Shown: positions 35,001 to 47,101 of the stretch, in pieces
Layout of the letters: each line of letters starts with the position of its first letter
How positions within the stretch are numbered: position 1 is the stretch's first letter
Origin: Coleophoma eucalyptorum
Taxonomy: Eukaryota; Ascomycota; Leotiomycetes; Helotiales; Dermateaceae
DNA: 64,000 nucleotides
Assembly (NCBI GenBank): GCA_026120035.1
Contig: JALRME010000007.1
Location: forward strand, 310,001 to 374,000
Direction: 5' to 3'
The notes under the pieces: generated by a model
The model's input: only the letters and a program-made list of their open reading frames with translations
The model's database searches: none
Told to the model about the DNA's origin: nothing
Program-made: the position numbers and the translations under genes

Positions 35001-35982
35001 ATGCCATTCCACGTTCTTTCCTCTTCTTTACGAGGAATCATGCTCTCTAGATCTAAATAAAGATTGGGCTATATGACCTGTCTGCTGAAACGGCACCTCA
35101 TATAATGCAAAATAGCAAGACTACAAATGTTGTCTTAATCTCATCACCATAACCCTCACTATCACCATTGGGTCTCGTGACACCTGATCCTCCCATCACG
35201 TATAGCCACGTCGAACCTGCATCCTCCTACAGATGGTGATGACGTCCGAAGGAGAGGTTGTTTTCTCGATGGTTGGGCCCACGTTGTCTGCTGATTAGGG
35301 AGCTGCAGATACGAGATGCATGCTACTTCATGGGTTTGAGGAGTTGGGGTATGTGAGGGCCCAGGGACCGTTGAGACCGTTTTATATTGGAAACACCTGC
35401 ACAGCGTTCCGGAGATTTTGGGGTTCGGGAAGGGGGGTTGCGGAAATTTACGAGAGTTAATGCTGCATATTGGTTTGCCTTTTCCATTTTTAATTCTCCT
35501 TGACGAGTATGGATTCTGCTGTGCTTGTGAAATGATTGCTCATAAATTCCCTGCAGGATGAATGTAGGCGATGCAGCCTTGCATATTCTGGGAGATGCAG
35601 AGCCTAGGTTCAAGGTAGTTTCGGCAAGTGTGTGAAAGGTATTGAGAAGTATGCAATATGCTGACTACTTCGACTTGGGAAAGCTGGGAATGGCGTGGTT
35701 CTTGGTTATGGCCCTTAGAATTTAAGGCCCCAGGAAGAATTGTTCGAAGAATCTCAAATGAGGCTTTATTACAACCTTGATATTAGGATTTAGGAAAGTT
35801 ATATCTAAATTAATATTTCAAAAGGGAGCGACCATGTCACCCGGTATAATGCTCATAAAGATAAAATTTTGCGCCGCATTCGTGCGTTCTCTAAACCATA
35901 ACTCTAAAGTCCAATGACGAAGTGACCCAACTTGTGCAGCGAGGAATGAAATAGTCGTTGTTTGCTTGATCTAACAACTTAT
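32050..35982. other. Gene-poor 3.9-kb spacer
   Basis: Despite modest GC content I find no frame with domain character on either strand and no consensus splice chains. A T run at 33271-33280 and a GATGA-type repeat at 34671-34717 are the only patterned sequences. It separates the polysaccharide locus from the homoserine cluster and may hold UTRs or non-coding RNA that I cannot see. Confidence 0.45.
34671..34717. repeat. GATGA/GATGTGATGA microsatellite
   Basis: Imperfect tandem repeat of GATGA units (GATGAGATGT, GATGAGATCA, then four GATGA copies). Low-complexity DNA. Confidence 0.8.
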
Positions 35983-37661
35983 TCACTCATTGGCAGTAAT
36001 TGAGCTCCGCTCTCTTAACGCCTGTCCTTTAAACCACAGTAATAAAGGAGAAGGCAGCCCCAAACCCAGCGCCAAGAATGCCAATAGAGTATCACCCCAC
36101 CCATGGTCCAAAGACCTGTATATGTATGGGGCAAACATGGGGAAAGTGAAGCCAGCTAAATACCTCAGAGTCGATGCAGCAGATAAAGCGGAAGCTGCGT
36201 ACTGACTATAAGCATCTACCAGGTAAGTCTGCACACACTGTGTCAAGATTTCTACACCTGCTGAAAAGATGGCTACCCCAATATTGGGAACAATCCAATG
36301 TACGTGATACTGGCCCGACCAGCCGTACAGGAGTAGCCCGGATGGAACGAAAATGCTGCTTGGGATCATGAGCGGGATTCGAAATTCCGGACGGCCAATA
36401 CCTCCAGCTCGGGCCTTAAGAGTGCGGTATGCACGGTCGTTGAATAATGCACATATTTGTGTGCCAGATATATAGCCAATTCCGAGGGCTATATAGTTCA
36501 AACCTGCTGTGCCAATGTTTTCATGGTAATTTGTGATCCATAGTTCTGTGAATGATGACAACACGAGGATGGCGAGTCCATATACATAAGCCATGTAGAT
36601 GGCGAGGACTTGGACAATGGGTTGGGTAATGAGGAGACTGCAAGGTCGCACAAAGCCTTTTCGCATGATATCCGAGAAACTGGTTGTCAAGTCTTCTCCT
36701 TCTGCTCGCAGATCCTCATTGCCTGTCTCTTTTCTGGCTTTGCGTGCTTTCTTCTGGAGAAGTGTTGGCGCATATGTTTCTCGGAGACATGCGATACTCA
36801 GTAGCTGGATGGCACCATCAACGATCACAGCAGCATAGAATGTCCAACGCCAGGAGGTTCTTTCAGTGATGAACCCTCCGGCTACAGGACCGGAAGCTGG
36901 AGGTAGTCAGTATATATTCACGTGGCTAGAAACTGAAATAGATACCCGATCCCAGCAAGGGAACCAGCGCATACATCGAAAAGGCTGCACCTCTCTCTTC
37001 AGTCCTCCACATATCGCTAAGTACACCGCCACTAATCTTCTATATGTAAGTCCAACTCACCCCAACCATTAATAGTTTAAACATACCGCAAGAGGAGCAC
37101 TCCCAATGACGCCCGCGAAGAATCGGCATATTATCAGACTCGCTGCATTCCCACTGACACTACATGCAACGTTGAAAAGCAATCTGAGGAAATTCGCAAT
37201 ATGCATAACATGAAGCCGCCCAAAGACCTCGCTCAACTGCCCAAATAGAAGCAAGCCTACGGCATACCCTAGATAGGCAATGGACAAAACCATCTGTTGC
37301 TCAACATCATTTGCGATATTGAGATCATCAGCAATGACTGTCAGAGAAGGTGCCACAATTGAACTTGTTGCTGGACTCATGAAGCTACACATTGCTACCA
37401 CGAAAGTGAGGAGCCATTTCTTGCTCCGCGGCCAGTTTTTAGGATTTTGCGGATCCGCTGGACTTGACCATGAAATCTAGATTACTTGTTAGTGCTAGAG
37501 ATTTTTTAATTGAAATAATGGGCGGGGGGGGGGGGGCTTGCTATATTGCTATCAACAATGACCTCAGGCTGCTCTTTTACTCTGTTTGGATTAGGGGAGC
37601 CGTTGAGCTTTTGGTTACTCGCAACAATTTCTCCTAGTACTATATCCTCCTCCGTAGACAT
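35983..37661 (-). CDS. MFS transporter, DHA1 family (cluster end)
   Basis: Four exons (37661-37542, 37476-37087, 37039-36946, 36896-35983) encode 505 residues. Introns 2 and 3 are GT-AG (47 and 49 bases). Intron 1 (37477-37541) needs a GC donor (ATA/GCAAGC) followed by a C run of 13, and rejoins SNIISWSSPADPQNPKNWP, the usual pre-helix-1 motif of these transporters. Landmarks are GQLSEVFGR in loop 2, ICRFFAGVIGSAPLA in helix 4, and GPVAGGFITERTSWRW after exon 3. Twelve helices are predicted with a long central loop. It is the last of five co-oriented minus-strand genes starting at 48.4 kb, so it may export the cluster product; it may also be an independent drug pump. Confidence 0.85.
37477..37541 (-). 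other. GC-AG intron with C13 tract in the DHA1 transporter gene
   Basis: On the minus strand the intron opens GCAAG followed by a run of C, and ends CTAACAAGTAATCTAG with a good branch site. No GT donor nearby gives an open frame into exon 2. The frame is kept exactly (ATA then ATT). Confidence 0.65.
37524..37536. repeat. Poly-G tract (13) inside an intron
   Basis: A G13 run on the plus strand, read as a C run just inside the GC donor of intron 1 of the minus-strand DHA1 transporter gene. Confidence 0.85.
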
Positions 37662-39246
37662 GATTGATGGTGACAATTTATCTATGGCTATTTATCCTCA
37701 AAAGACAAGTAGGCTTTCTGGATAGATGTGCAGTTTTTTTTGCGTAAATTCGTAAAACTACGTTCAGTCAGAAGAGATGGTACTGTGATGTGACTCAGAA
37801 ATAGAATAAGCGAGAGCAGTCCCTACCACCTATCCTCTGTTTCTGTTTCTGTTTCTTCTCCTATCTACAGCATATCTCCGGTTGAATACCCCTGGCATGC
37901 GCCACATACTCACTCGCCTTCCGGATGAGAGAATTGCGGTACTAACGCTGGTACTATAGACTACATGGGTTTGATACCGAGGATTTCCCACAATGTCATA
38001 AGTGCCCTTAAATTTTTTTAATTATGTTCATATTATTTAAGTTAACGTGAGAATAGGTAACTACTCTGACATTGACTCCCAAATCGACGTTGAATTACTC
38101 CTAGTGTTATGAGGTATTTGCCTTATGCTCTTTAATCTAATCCTTTTCACTCTCGAAAATGAAGACATACTTGCCTACTAGAGCACAGTACTGTAGGCTA
38201 AAGTAGCATCGCTGTACCATATCCAAACGCTGCACTACTATAGCATATGTCACACTGGTTGGCCCCCCGGACCAACGGGTGCCCCTAGGCCTATAAGCAC
38301 TCTTAGTGAATTCCAATCACGATTTAGGCTTTCCATATCATCCAGAAAACATTATTCCCGTAGAAATATATAGTATATACCACTTGCATGTATGTCGGTC
38401 TCAAAGACGCCACTGTAGTTGTAAGCTAGGTGTTTTTAGAATATAGTATCAGACTACGATTAGCTTATCCTGATCAAGCTATGCGAATTTCAAGAACTTA
38501 ACTATCATGAAGGCTGTTAGAAATTTCAATCTACAGAATTTCCTTGGAAGGAATGAAATATGTTCTGGTTAAGTTCGTAAGACATACAGTACGTCAAGGC
38601 ATATGAACATCCCAATTAACCACAAATCTTGCTTCCTTGATCCATTCGATCTGGTCGAAGATTGTAAGTGACGAAAGAGAGAAGAATACGCACACAAACG
38701 AGCCAAGTTATTAATTCTAGATCTCTCCTAAACTTATCAAAACACACGGCCTTAAGACTTAAACGATGCAGCTGAAGCTTACAGTAGAACCTGGGTCTCC
38801 AGAGCCACCAAAGATGGCCATTTGTTTTCAAAATCTGGCTAGTGAGGCCTTAGTTTTGAGCCCCCGGGTTCAACTCATTTCACTGAGTTTGCACCCGAAG
38901 AAACCTAGTCTCATATATGAATTCGTAAATCGACGTTGATTCAGTGGGCGTCTTACCGTGGATTAACGAGTGACATCTTATCTCGCATCCTTTTGGTGTT
39001 ATCTTTTTATCAGCAACAAGGAGATATCTGATGATAATAGATAAAGCTTTTGTATTTCCAGAGACTAATTTCTCGACTTCAGCCACTGGAAATAAATGAT
39101 AGGAAGGCTAATTATTCAAACTGGGGTAATGTAATTCTGATAAACGGAGCAAGAACGCCGTCTTGTCATAGTATCGACCTTTCACGTCCTTACGCCGCCT
39201 CATAATCCAATCACATCATTATCGTAAATAGTTCCCCTCCATAATC
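37662..39246. other. Intergenic region
   Basis: About 1.6 kb, AT-rich, upstream of the transporter and downstream of the minus-strand regulator. A small inverted repeat GTTGG...CCAAC around a C/G-rich loop lies near 38258-38276. Frames 38616-38831 and 38880-39086 have no domain character. Confidence 0.45.
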
Positions 39247-41621
39247 TTACATTTGACTCCTACCAGAGCTTGACATGCTGTCGCAGCAGGCGTCAAGCTG
39301 TGGAAGTTCATCTACCATGCCATACTGCATGATGTCCACCGAATCGGCAGCGACTAAAATCTGGTCTGTAGAATATTAGCTACCTAAAGTCTTAAAATAA
39401 ATTGGTTGTTCATCGTACCTTTCATACCGCCCAGTGCCTCATAAGCAATGGAGTAATTCCGCAAAGCATTTAGAACCAGGCGAAGACCGTCCCCGAGCTG
39501 CCTCAATAGAACTTTTGCAGGGGATGCACCATCAAGAGACCCTCCAAAACCCATAGCGCGAGTTCTGTAAGATAGCATGACCATCGCATAACTGCTCTGC
39601 ATTGCGCAACAAGCGAAGATTGGCACCATGCGAGGAGCTTCAACGAGCTCATCCGAAGCTGGCGATGGTAAACTTCGGAAAGCGTGCGCAATGTTGAAGG
39701 CGGACTTCATACATAATTTTGCGGAGAAGTGGCTGTTGAAGGGAAGGACTCCACATCGTGGATCTATCCCACGTCCTGGAATACCATCTGTTGACACTTT
39801 AAGATCGCAGTGCTTCTGTGTAAAGACTGGCATATCTGAGAATGCACAATATCTATGGAGTTTGATCCTCGCGCTTTGGTTAAATTAGTATGGCGATTCC
39901 TGAGTCACTGATGTAGCTCTTACCTATTGAGCTTTATCTTTGCCATACCCCTGAGGGACTGGGATACCGCAAATTCTCCATCCGACAGTTTCACGGAGGA
40001 ATCCAAAGCCCACTGGTTGGCTTCGTTGCAAAGTGGATCTAGCAAGGCCTCCAATTCTAGCATCCGGTCCCCAATGGTCGAGAAATTAGTACTTGTTTTC
40101 AATGCAACCTCGAGATCCAAGACAAATTGTGTAGCGGACACAATAACTTGCTGTGCTTGCATAAAGGCGTCCCATGCAGCAGGATCGGCTTCGAATGTGG
40201 GCTTGGGTGTTGTGAAGCGAGGGTCATATAGGTAAATCGTCAATGATGTATTGCTGAGAATGGATCCTTGGCAGACGAGAATATATGTCATCCACCACGC
40301 TCGGCGATCTCCTTCGGAATAAGGCCCAAAGTCGTCGTTCCTTGAGTGAAGTCCTAAACCCATCGCAGCTACTAATGCTTGACCTGCGCGTGTTCTCAAT
40401 TTTGATATATTGCCACGCTGAGCATATTCATACGTGCCCAAAATCAACAACGCAATCACGCTTTCGTTCTCCACGCGACATTGAGGGTGAAACGGTGCCC
40501 TCGGAAGTAAAGATGGCCCTCGACTAAGAGCTTCAGACGGCTTTGTATTGGAGTAAAGGAGCTCGGACTCTGTTTCTAGACTCTCCAGTGCTGATAAAGC
40601 AAAGGAGTGCGCCTGGCTTCGTCGCTGAAGAACTGACTCTATTGATTCTGGATTGGGGTCACTGGGGTGTGGAATAAGAGCCAGAGTAGCTGAAATTGCA
40701 AGGGCTATTGGCGAAGAAGGCATCGAGTCTTGGGAGCCACCTTGAAATGATGTTTGGCTGCCTTTGGACGTGCCTGGAATTTGTCCTTCGGTTGCAGGTG
40801 GCAGTACAGGGAAATAAGGATGTATGTATGTATAGTATGCATTAAGTCTTGTAAGGCAATTTAGCTTTGGTTAACCAAGCAAGGGGTAACTCTCAATATA
40901 CTTACAGATCTTGATCACATGCATATATTCGAGCCACGGATTGTGACTTCTCTGGCTCGGGGATCTTTTTGGGAACTTCGGGCGACCCGTAGCCACTATC
41001 ATTGACGTCCGTGGTCTCAAAATTGGTAGAGAAAATGGTATCAAAGATAAAGTCTGTGTCGTCTTTGAAAGAGTCCTGGGTTGTTAGTCCAGCCCCCGGT
41101 TGAGCTAAAAATAGAGGTCCTGGAAGAGTTATATCTAGAAAGTTGATATTAGCAAAATTCATTGTAAAAAATATAATGCACATAATCCTACCTAACGCGG
41201 GCTGGCAAAGCTCTAGGAGATCACACTGATCTAGGTTGAGACTGGTGTCACTCCGTGACGAGGGAGATGTCTCTTTTTCAATGACTGTAGTCTTGCTCTT
41301 CCGGCATCTTGCGCCTCCTCTCTTGCTTCTGGTGTAGGTGCATGTTTTGCCTTTGGCCACGCACTAACCAATATGTTAACTGCGAATGGTTGTAAGTTGA
41401 AGGGGTGCCTCATACATTAGAGCAAATAGTATTCCCGTCACATCGAATCCGAGAAGCTCGGCTTTATGGACATGTTAGACAAGCGAGTTATAAAAGCGCT
41501 ATACTGACCATTGTAGGCACGCTACTTTGACTGGAGGTACTGCAAACTTCTTTCTTTGCTTGATAGGTGGTGACTGAGTGGGTGATGCAGAGCCGCGCTC
41601 TGCTTTAGTGTCTTTGTCCAT
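39247..41621 (-). CDS. Zn2Cys6 transcription factor of the homoserine cluster
   Basis: Seven exons are proposed: 41621-41509, 41461-41416, 41363-41192, 41134-40906, 40847-39924, 39852-39419 and 39365-39247, giving 678 residues. The first two introns cut the zinc cluster, which appears only after splicing: C35-X2-C-X6-C-X5-C-X2-C-X6-C61 (ACLQCRASRIRCDG, then CSNCVAKGKTC). Intron 41135-41191 is in frame and could be retained. The join at 40848-40905 rebuilds LLNAYYTYIHPYFPVLPP, the classic middle-homology start of fungal regulators (AflR/Gal4-like architecture). Exon 6 ends near GGMKDQILVAADSV. It lies 870 bases downstream of the sulfhydrylase gene on the same strand and is a candidate pathway-specific activator. 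Confidence 0.86.
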
Positions 41622-42490
41622 GGTGTTATGGGCAGGAAGGAGATTGCTACAGCCCGCTATGTGAACGACTTGTACGCGGGGTATGACGTCGAAAACTAGA
41701 GACAGAAGTGTTCTACAGCGGCCGTACGGTCTTTATGTCATCAAACCTTCGAACCCGGAATGTCCTGAGTGGGTTTTTCACAACTCCTGAACCCCGGAGA
41801 CAACTAATTCAGGAACGCTTGCTGGGGAGTTCCTCGGAGCCGGATGAGATCCAGGGGGCAAACGTGGCCTGGGGAAATGTAAATGAAGAAAGAAAAGCTT
41901 CCACGGGTCGAATTAGAAGGAGCAGTCCCTAATTCTAGCTTGAATAGCGTAGAGCCGACCGCAGAGGACAGTATGATATCTCTGAAAGATGCCCTTGTTG
42001 CTTGGATCCAGAACACGCGATAACGATATCACCTGTTTTGAGTGGGGAAAAATGCGAAAACTGGCCAATCTTACAGCCGAGTCTCGCCCTTCCAAACCCC
42101 GGATTCTGATGTTCGGGATTTGAAAATTTTGCAGGGGCTCGCTTGACTTTTGGGCTTCACGTGACATGCTGATGAAGCAGTCTGCAGTCGTGTTGTGAGC
42201 AAGTTAAGCAGGCTAGCTTACCAATTACTTAAACTTTAGATGATTTGGTTACAGATGAGTCAGTAGAACCGATATCCAATCACTGCTGCGCTGGGTTCGG
42301 GAGTCACGGTAAAGTTTTACACCGTACTACTTCGTGACGGGCTGGTTGTAAGCGAACAACTCTTTTGACATGACTCTAGCCGCTACGCTAGACTACAGAA
42401 GTCTAAGCTAATGTGTATGTGAATTGCTCTCCTAATACTACCCGACATCGTCATAATCTGCTCTATCAATATCTAGTGCGAGGGAAGAAG
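41622..42490. other. Intergenic region
   Basis: This is the promoter of the Zn2Cys6 regulator and the 3' region of the sulfhydrylase gene, both on the minus strand. The open frames at 41708-41932 and 41913-42167 lack protein character. Nothing else is recognised. Confidence 0.45.
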
Positions 42491-44103
42491 CTATACTCCA
42501 TTCTGCTTGACTCCGTTTGCCACCGCCTTAATTCCCGCCCCTTCGAACGCCTGTTGAAAATCGTGAATAATATCGTCAATGTGCTCCAGTCCAAGAGACA
42601 CCCGAATCAAGTCTGGGGTAACACCAGCCTGGATCTTCTCTTCGTCTGGGAGCTGTTGATGGGTTGTTCTCCATGGATGGATGATAAGTGTCTTAGCATC
42701 GCCTACATTGGCAAGATGGCTACATAATTTCAAGTTGTCCACAACGGCACTGACTTCATCAATGTTCCCATCAACCCCAAAAGTAAGAACTCCACCGAAT
42801 CCATTTCGAAGGTTCTTCTTGGCATACTCATGATCCGGGTGAGACTCCAGACCTGGGTAGAGCACCCATTTGACTGCAGAGTTCGACTCCAACCATTGTG
42901 CAAATTTGAGAGCGTTCTCGTTGTGGCGCTCCCCTCGCAGACTCAATGTCTCGAGGCCCATTAAGAAGAGCCAGGCGTTAAAAGGGCTCATGCATGGACC
43001 CAAGTCTCTCATGGCATCCATTCTTAATTTGGCAGCAAGGGCTTTGAAGCCATATGCGTCCCAGAACTTCATTCCGTGGTAGCCGTCTGCTTCCTCAGTA
43101 AAGCCTGGGAACTTGCCGCTCTTTGACCAGTCAAACTTTCCTCCATCGATGACAATTCCTCCCATGGATCTACGTAGTCGATGAGTTAGTTTTGGTTTTG
43201 ATATAGCAAATCTCGGTAGTAAATGAAGCAGTCCAAGCACTTGCACGCTTCTTGAGAGCAGCCAAGAAGCCCACATCCCTTGAGACAGACTAGATGGTAG
43301 CAAGGGGATCCAAAATAATTTGTGTTTGCTTACGTTCCATGGCCTCCAATCCACTTAGTAGCACTATGCGTTATGATATCGGCACCAAGAGAGAATGGCT
43401 TCTGAACATAGCCTCCCATTCCGAAGGTGTTGTCACAGATCAGTGGGATTCCAGCATCATGAGCGACTTTCGCAATTGCAGCAATATCTGGAACGTTATG
43501 TTTTGGATTGCCAATTGTCTCAATATAAACAGCTCTGGTCTTATCGTCGATTGCAGCAGCTATGGCTTTTGGGTCTTGACCTTCAACCCATTTGACATTT
43601 ATTCCAAACTTCTTGAGATATACTCGAAATTGATTGTATGTTCCGCCGTAAAGCCAGCTGGTACTAACGAAGTTATATCCTTGTTCCATGATGGAAGTGA
43701 TGGCCATGAACTGGGATTTGAATTAGCTTAGCCCCACCCGCTCTTCCAAGACTCGTACCTGAGCAGCATGTCCAGATGCCGTGGCAACAGCTCCGACTCC
43801 TCCCTCCAACATAGTCATTCGATTCTCAAAGACCGATATAGTCGGATTGCCCATTCTGGTATACACATAGCCATCCTTTGCCCATGCAAATTTACTCGCA
43901 CCGTCCGCGGCGTCGCTAAAATTGTATGAACATGTTTGGTAGAGAGGTACTGCACGAGCGCCATTGATGGGATCTGGATCTTGTCCGCCGTGTGCCTGGA
44001 TTGTCTCAAACTGCGGCTCCCTGCGATTTGTCAGTGCAAGAAAAACTAACTCCGTCTATACTACTTACTTCGTGATGCCTCGCAAGGATCCTGATGCTGG
44101 CAT
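42491..44103 (-). CDS. O-acetylhomoserine sulfhydrylase-like PLP enzyme (Met17/Fub7 type)
   Basis: Four exons (44103-44069, 44020-43759, 43710-43334, 43169-42491) encode 450 residues of the Cys/Met-metabolism PLP family. The enzyme replaces the acetoxy group of O-acetylhomoserine with sulfide (giving homocysteine) or, in Fub7-type homologues, a carbon nucleophile. Landmarks are YTRMGNPT, the ASGHAAQ segment spanning intron 2, the [14 protein letters not shown]-binding segment, the Schiff-base Lys at about 218 ([12 protein letters not shown]) and the C-terminal RVSLGLEH motif. Length and motifs look intact. Intron 3 is 164 bases against about 48 for the others. It sits beside aspartokinase and homoserine acetyltransferase genes on the same strand, which supports a dedicated pathway rather than the housekeeping Met17 role. 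Confidence 0.93.
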
Positions 44104-44752
44104 GTTGAGATAAAGTTACGGCGGATAGTTACAAAACTTGAAAACCAATTTGCAGTGATGATATGATTTCGGAAAATGTATATGTTTTTCTCGTTCTATA
44201 TGGATTTTACTTGGAATGTATGCGTCTATACATGTCTCTTTCTTTGCCTCCATTTCAATATCCTTATCTTTCGGTATCTGCTTAATCTGATAGCATGTAA
44301 CATACCCATTGCTGATCTCAATGATCATCGCCTCATTAACGAAACTAAAATAGCAGTATCTCAGCATCAAATACCGAGAGGCTAAAACGTGGGGGAGCAT
44401 ATACTGTATCGTCAGCTTACTGCTTTTGAAATCTTGGTTGAATGTTGCGTTCAAATCCCGCAATCCGAAACAAAACCTCCGAGGCGCGGAAGTCCGCGTC
44501 CAACAGACGGAATATCACGTTCGATGAGAGAGTAGGGTCGAGTAATCATTATCTATTTAGCCAAGAAAAACCATATCCACAACTAGGAGCCGCGTTCCAG
44601 TTTCCGAAACCAACCGAGGGATCATGCGCAAGTTATCGTTCATCGTACGTCAGCACTCAGCAAGCCCGTATCAATCACTATCAACACTTCAAGCCTTATC
44701 TTACAGTCATCGGGATTTGGAATGCAGAGTTATATTTAAATAGTCTAGGTCT
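44104..44752. promoter_or_regulatory. Promoter of the sulfhydrylase gene with CGG/CCG motifs
   Basis: This region lies upstream of the minus-strand sulfhydrylase. At 44479-44498 there is a dense group of CCG and CGG triplets: CCG-N5-CGG overlapping CGG-N4-CCG (CGGAAGTCCG). Paired CGG triplets are what Zn2Cys6 dimers bind. A further ACGG lies at 44517-44520. No gene is seen here. Confidence 0.4.
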
Positions 44753-46665
44753 TCAGAATAGCCAAGGTCCTTTCATGATACTATTTTGAGCAATCGGGAT
44801 ATGTTCAGTATACTGAGGAATCCCCAAAACATTAGTGTGAATAGTTTGCATGGCTTTTAGGGTATCAGCACTTTGGACTACGCATCTATTGAGGAAGTTA
44901 GCAAAATCCGAGATCTTTTGTTTTGGAGGAACTCACGAGATATTGATCTCGCTAGCGCCCTGTGCAATAAGATACACGTTGATTCCCACCTGTGCTAATT
45001 TAGAGAATACCTCGCCTGTTAAACATTAGTAGTTGTTGAGTTACTATCTTTCTTTAGAGGTTTTACCTGAAATGCCAACCATATTCCGCATCTTGTGACC
45101 AATAACAGAGACAATTGAAACGTCCCGGCGGACTTCGACTTTCCCAAATCTCTCTAATTTTGTGAATAATCGTTTCTCCTCTTCAGAACTACCAATTGAC
45201 GATATTGCTAAGCTCACTGATTGCTCACTTGTTGTTACCAAGTCCGCAACGACATTGAGCTCGTCAAGGCTTCCAAATACTCTCGCAAGAAACCCATGAG
45301 ATTTTACCTGCCGATTCGATTGAATATTGAGTAGAATTATGGAATCTTTTGTTGTAAGTGCGGTTGGGCTTCTACGGTGTCTCCCTTTGCCATAATAACC
45401 ATTGGCACTCATGAATCCTGCTATAGAAGGATCTAGCAGAAGTGACTCGGTGGATGACACTGGAGAAGGCGTCCCAGATGAAGTTTCGCAGTCAGAATTA
45501 TCCGAGGGGTATATGATAGTCCCTCTTCCCCCTGGGTTCTTCACATTCTTTAACCGTAGTGGGATGTTTGCTTTTCGGATTTGCTGCATGGTCAAAGGAT
45601 GAATGACCTCGCTTCCATAATAGGTCAACTCTGCGGCTTCTTCTAGGGTGACCGTAGATAATAACCTAGCCGATGGGATTTTTCGAGGATCTGCTGTGAA
45701 GATGCCATCAACGTCTTTCCATATCTGCAATTCTGCTGCTCCCACTCCAAGTGCACACATGGCAGCGCAGAAGTCGGAATAGCCTCGTCCAACACTCTTC
45801 AGCATTGACTCTGGTAGCTTTCCAAAGAATCCTATGTATCACTTAGATCTGGTCTACTAGTTCTAGGAGAAATATCATACCCGTGATAACTGGAACCGTT
45901 TGTTCAGCTTCACAAGCCCTGAGCTGACGGCCAATCTCCTCGGTAATGCTATTATAGAACTGTGGACCAAGTTCTTGATATGCTCGCCTTTGAATGTCTA
46001 GATCATTGCCGTAGACACTGGCTACAATATCAAGCAGTGATACCAACTTGGCTGGAATTCCCTATGATAGTGTCAAAATTATCCCTTCGTATGATTCCGA
46101 GACATGTACCTTAACTTGGAGAGATGCTACAACAAGCCTGCAGGAAAGCCGTTCTCCAGTAGCTATTACTCTGTCTTTAGTCCTCACTGATAGCTCACCA
46201 ACAGTCTTCATGTAATTAATTTTCCGTCAGCAAAGGTTCTATAAGATTGAAAGAAAGCTAACTAACCTGAGCAGCATTCAGAAAGGCATTTAAATCGTAA
46301 CATTCTCGTATTATATCTGCCTGTAGAGCATCACATATAGAGGCTTGACTTTTGCATCTCACACCAATTCTGATGGCTTTATTAGCTTTGATATGCTCAT
46401 CTTTAATCTTTCCAATCGTGGCATCAAGTTGACTCTGGTCGCCGTCTAAAGCACTCTGGACCGCCTGAAGCAGCAGTGCGGTCGTACCCAAAGATTTCGA
46501 TGTCCCTGATATTGCCGAGCAGACGACGCCTACATGATGCGTTTCCAGATACTGTGGGATGATCGTAATGGTGATGGTCTCGAGCAAATTCCCAAGACTC
46601 GTACCGCCATACTTCTGGATGATCCACGGCTTCCGCACGGGTGGACTCGGAAGAACTGCTGGCAT
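44753..46665 (-). CDS. Aspartate kinase (Hom3/Fub3 type)
   Basis: Six exons (46665-46267, 46205-46110, 46061-45881, 45831-45067, 45015-44937, 44885-44753) encode 550 residues. It phosphorylates aspartate, the first step to homoserine. All five introns are 48-61 bases with good borders, and each join restores family sequence: NAAQTVGELSVR, SLQVKGIPAKL, VITGFFGKLPES, GISGEVFSKL and EINISCVVQS. The catalytic region has KYGGTSLG (residues 18-25), VGRGYSDFCAAM and WKDVDGIFTADPRK. Two ACT domains end the protein (SSIGSSEEEK; AQVGINVYLIAQGASEINIS). The ATG 46665 was chosen because upstream in-frame codons lack an ATG. Feedback sensitivity cannot be read by eye. The length is near that of yeast Hom3. 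Confidence 0.93.
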
Positions 46666-47101
46666 GGTATATTGAGTGGTGCTGTATGATGTCACAATCT
46701 TCAAAATGGGCAGATAACAAGCATGGGCAGCTTCTTGATCATGTATGTATTCCTCGAATTCTCCATTTAATGAGGTTTTCGTTACGGCAATGGCTCGGTG
46801 TTTGATCGGGATTTGACCGTTATTTAAGGGGCAAGAATTAGGTCGCGATGACTACAAACTTCCACATTCTAGAACCATGAGAACCAGTCGACTATGATTC
46901 TTGATGACTTTGATTTTTTCCGATAATTCAATTGTCGCCCATATCATATGAACCCAGTGAATGAATTTCAGCTGTAATATACCCCCATGCCGAGTAGCCG
47001 AGTTATTTTTACTTCAAAAACAAGCGAACAGAGAATCAACACACGTAGTAGTGTTGCAAAGCAAGCTGAAATTGCATGTATCTAATACAAGTCTAAACAT
47101 T
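46666..47101. other. Short intergenic promoter of the aspartate kinase gene
   Basis: This 436-base gap lies between the acetyltransferase stop and the aspartokinase start, both on the minus strand. It contains the promoter of the kinase. No gene is seen. Confidence 0.45.
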
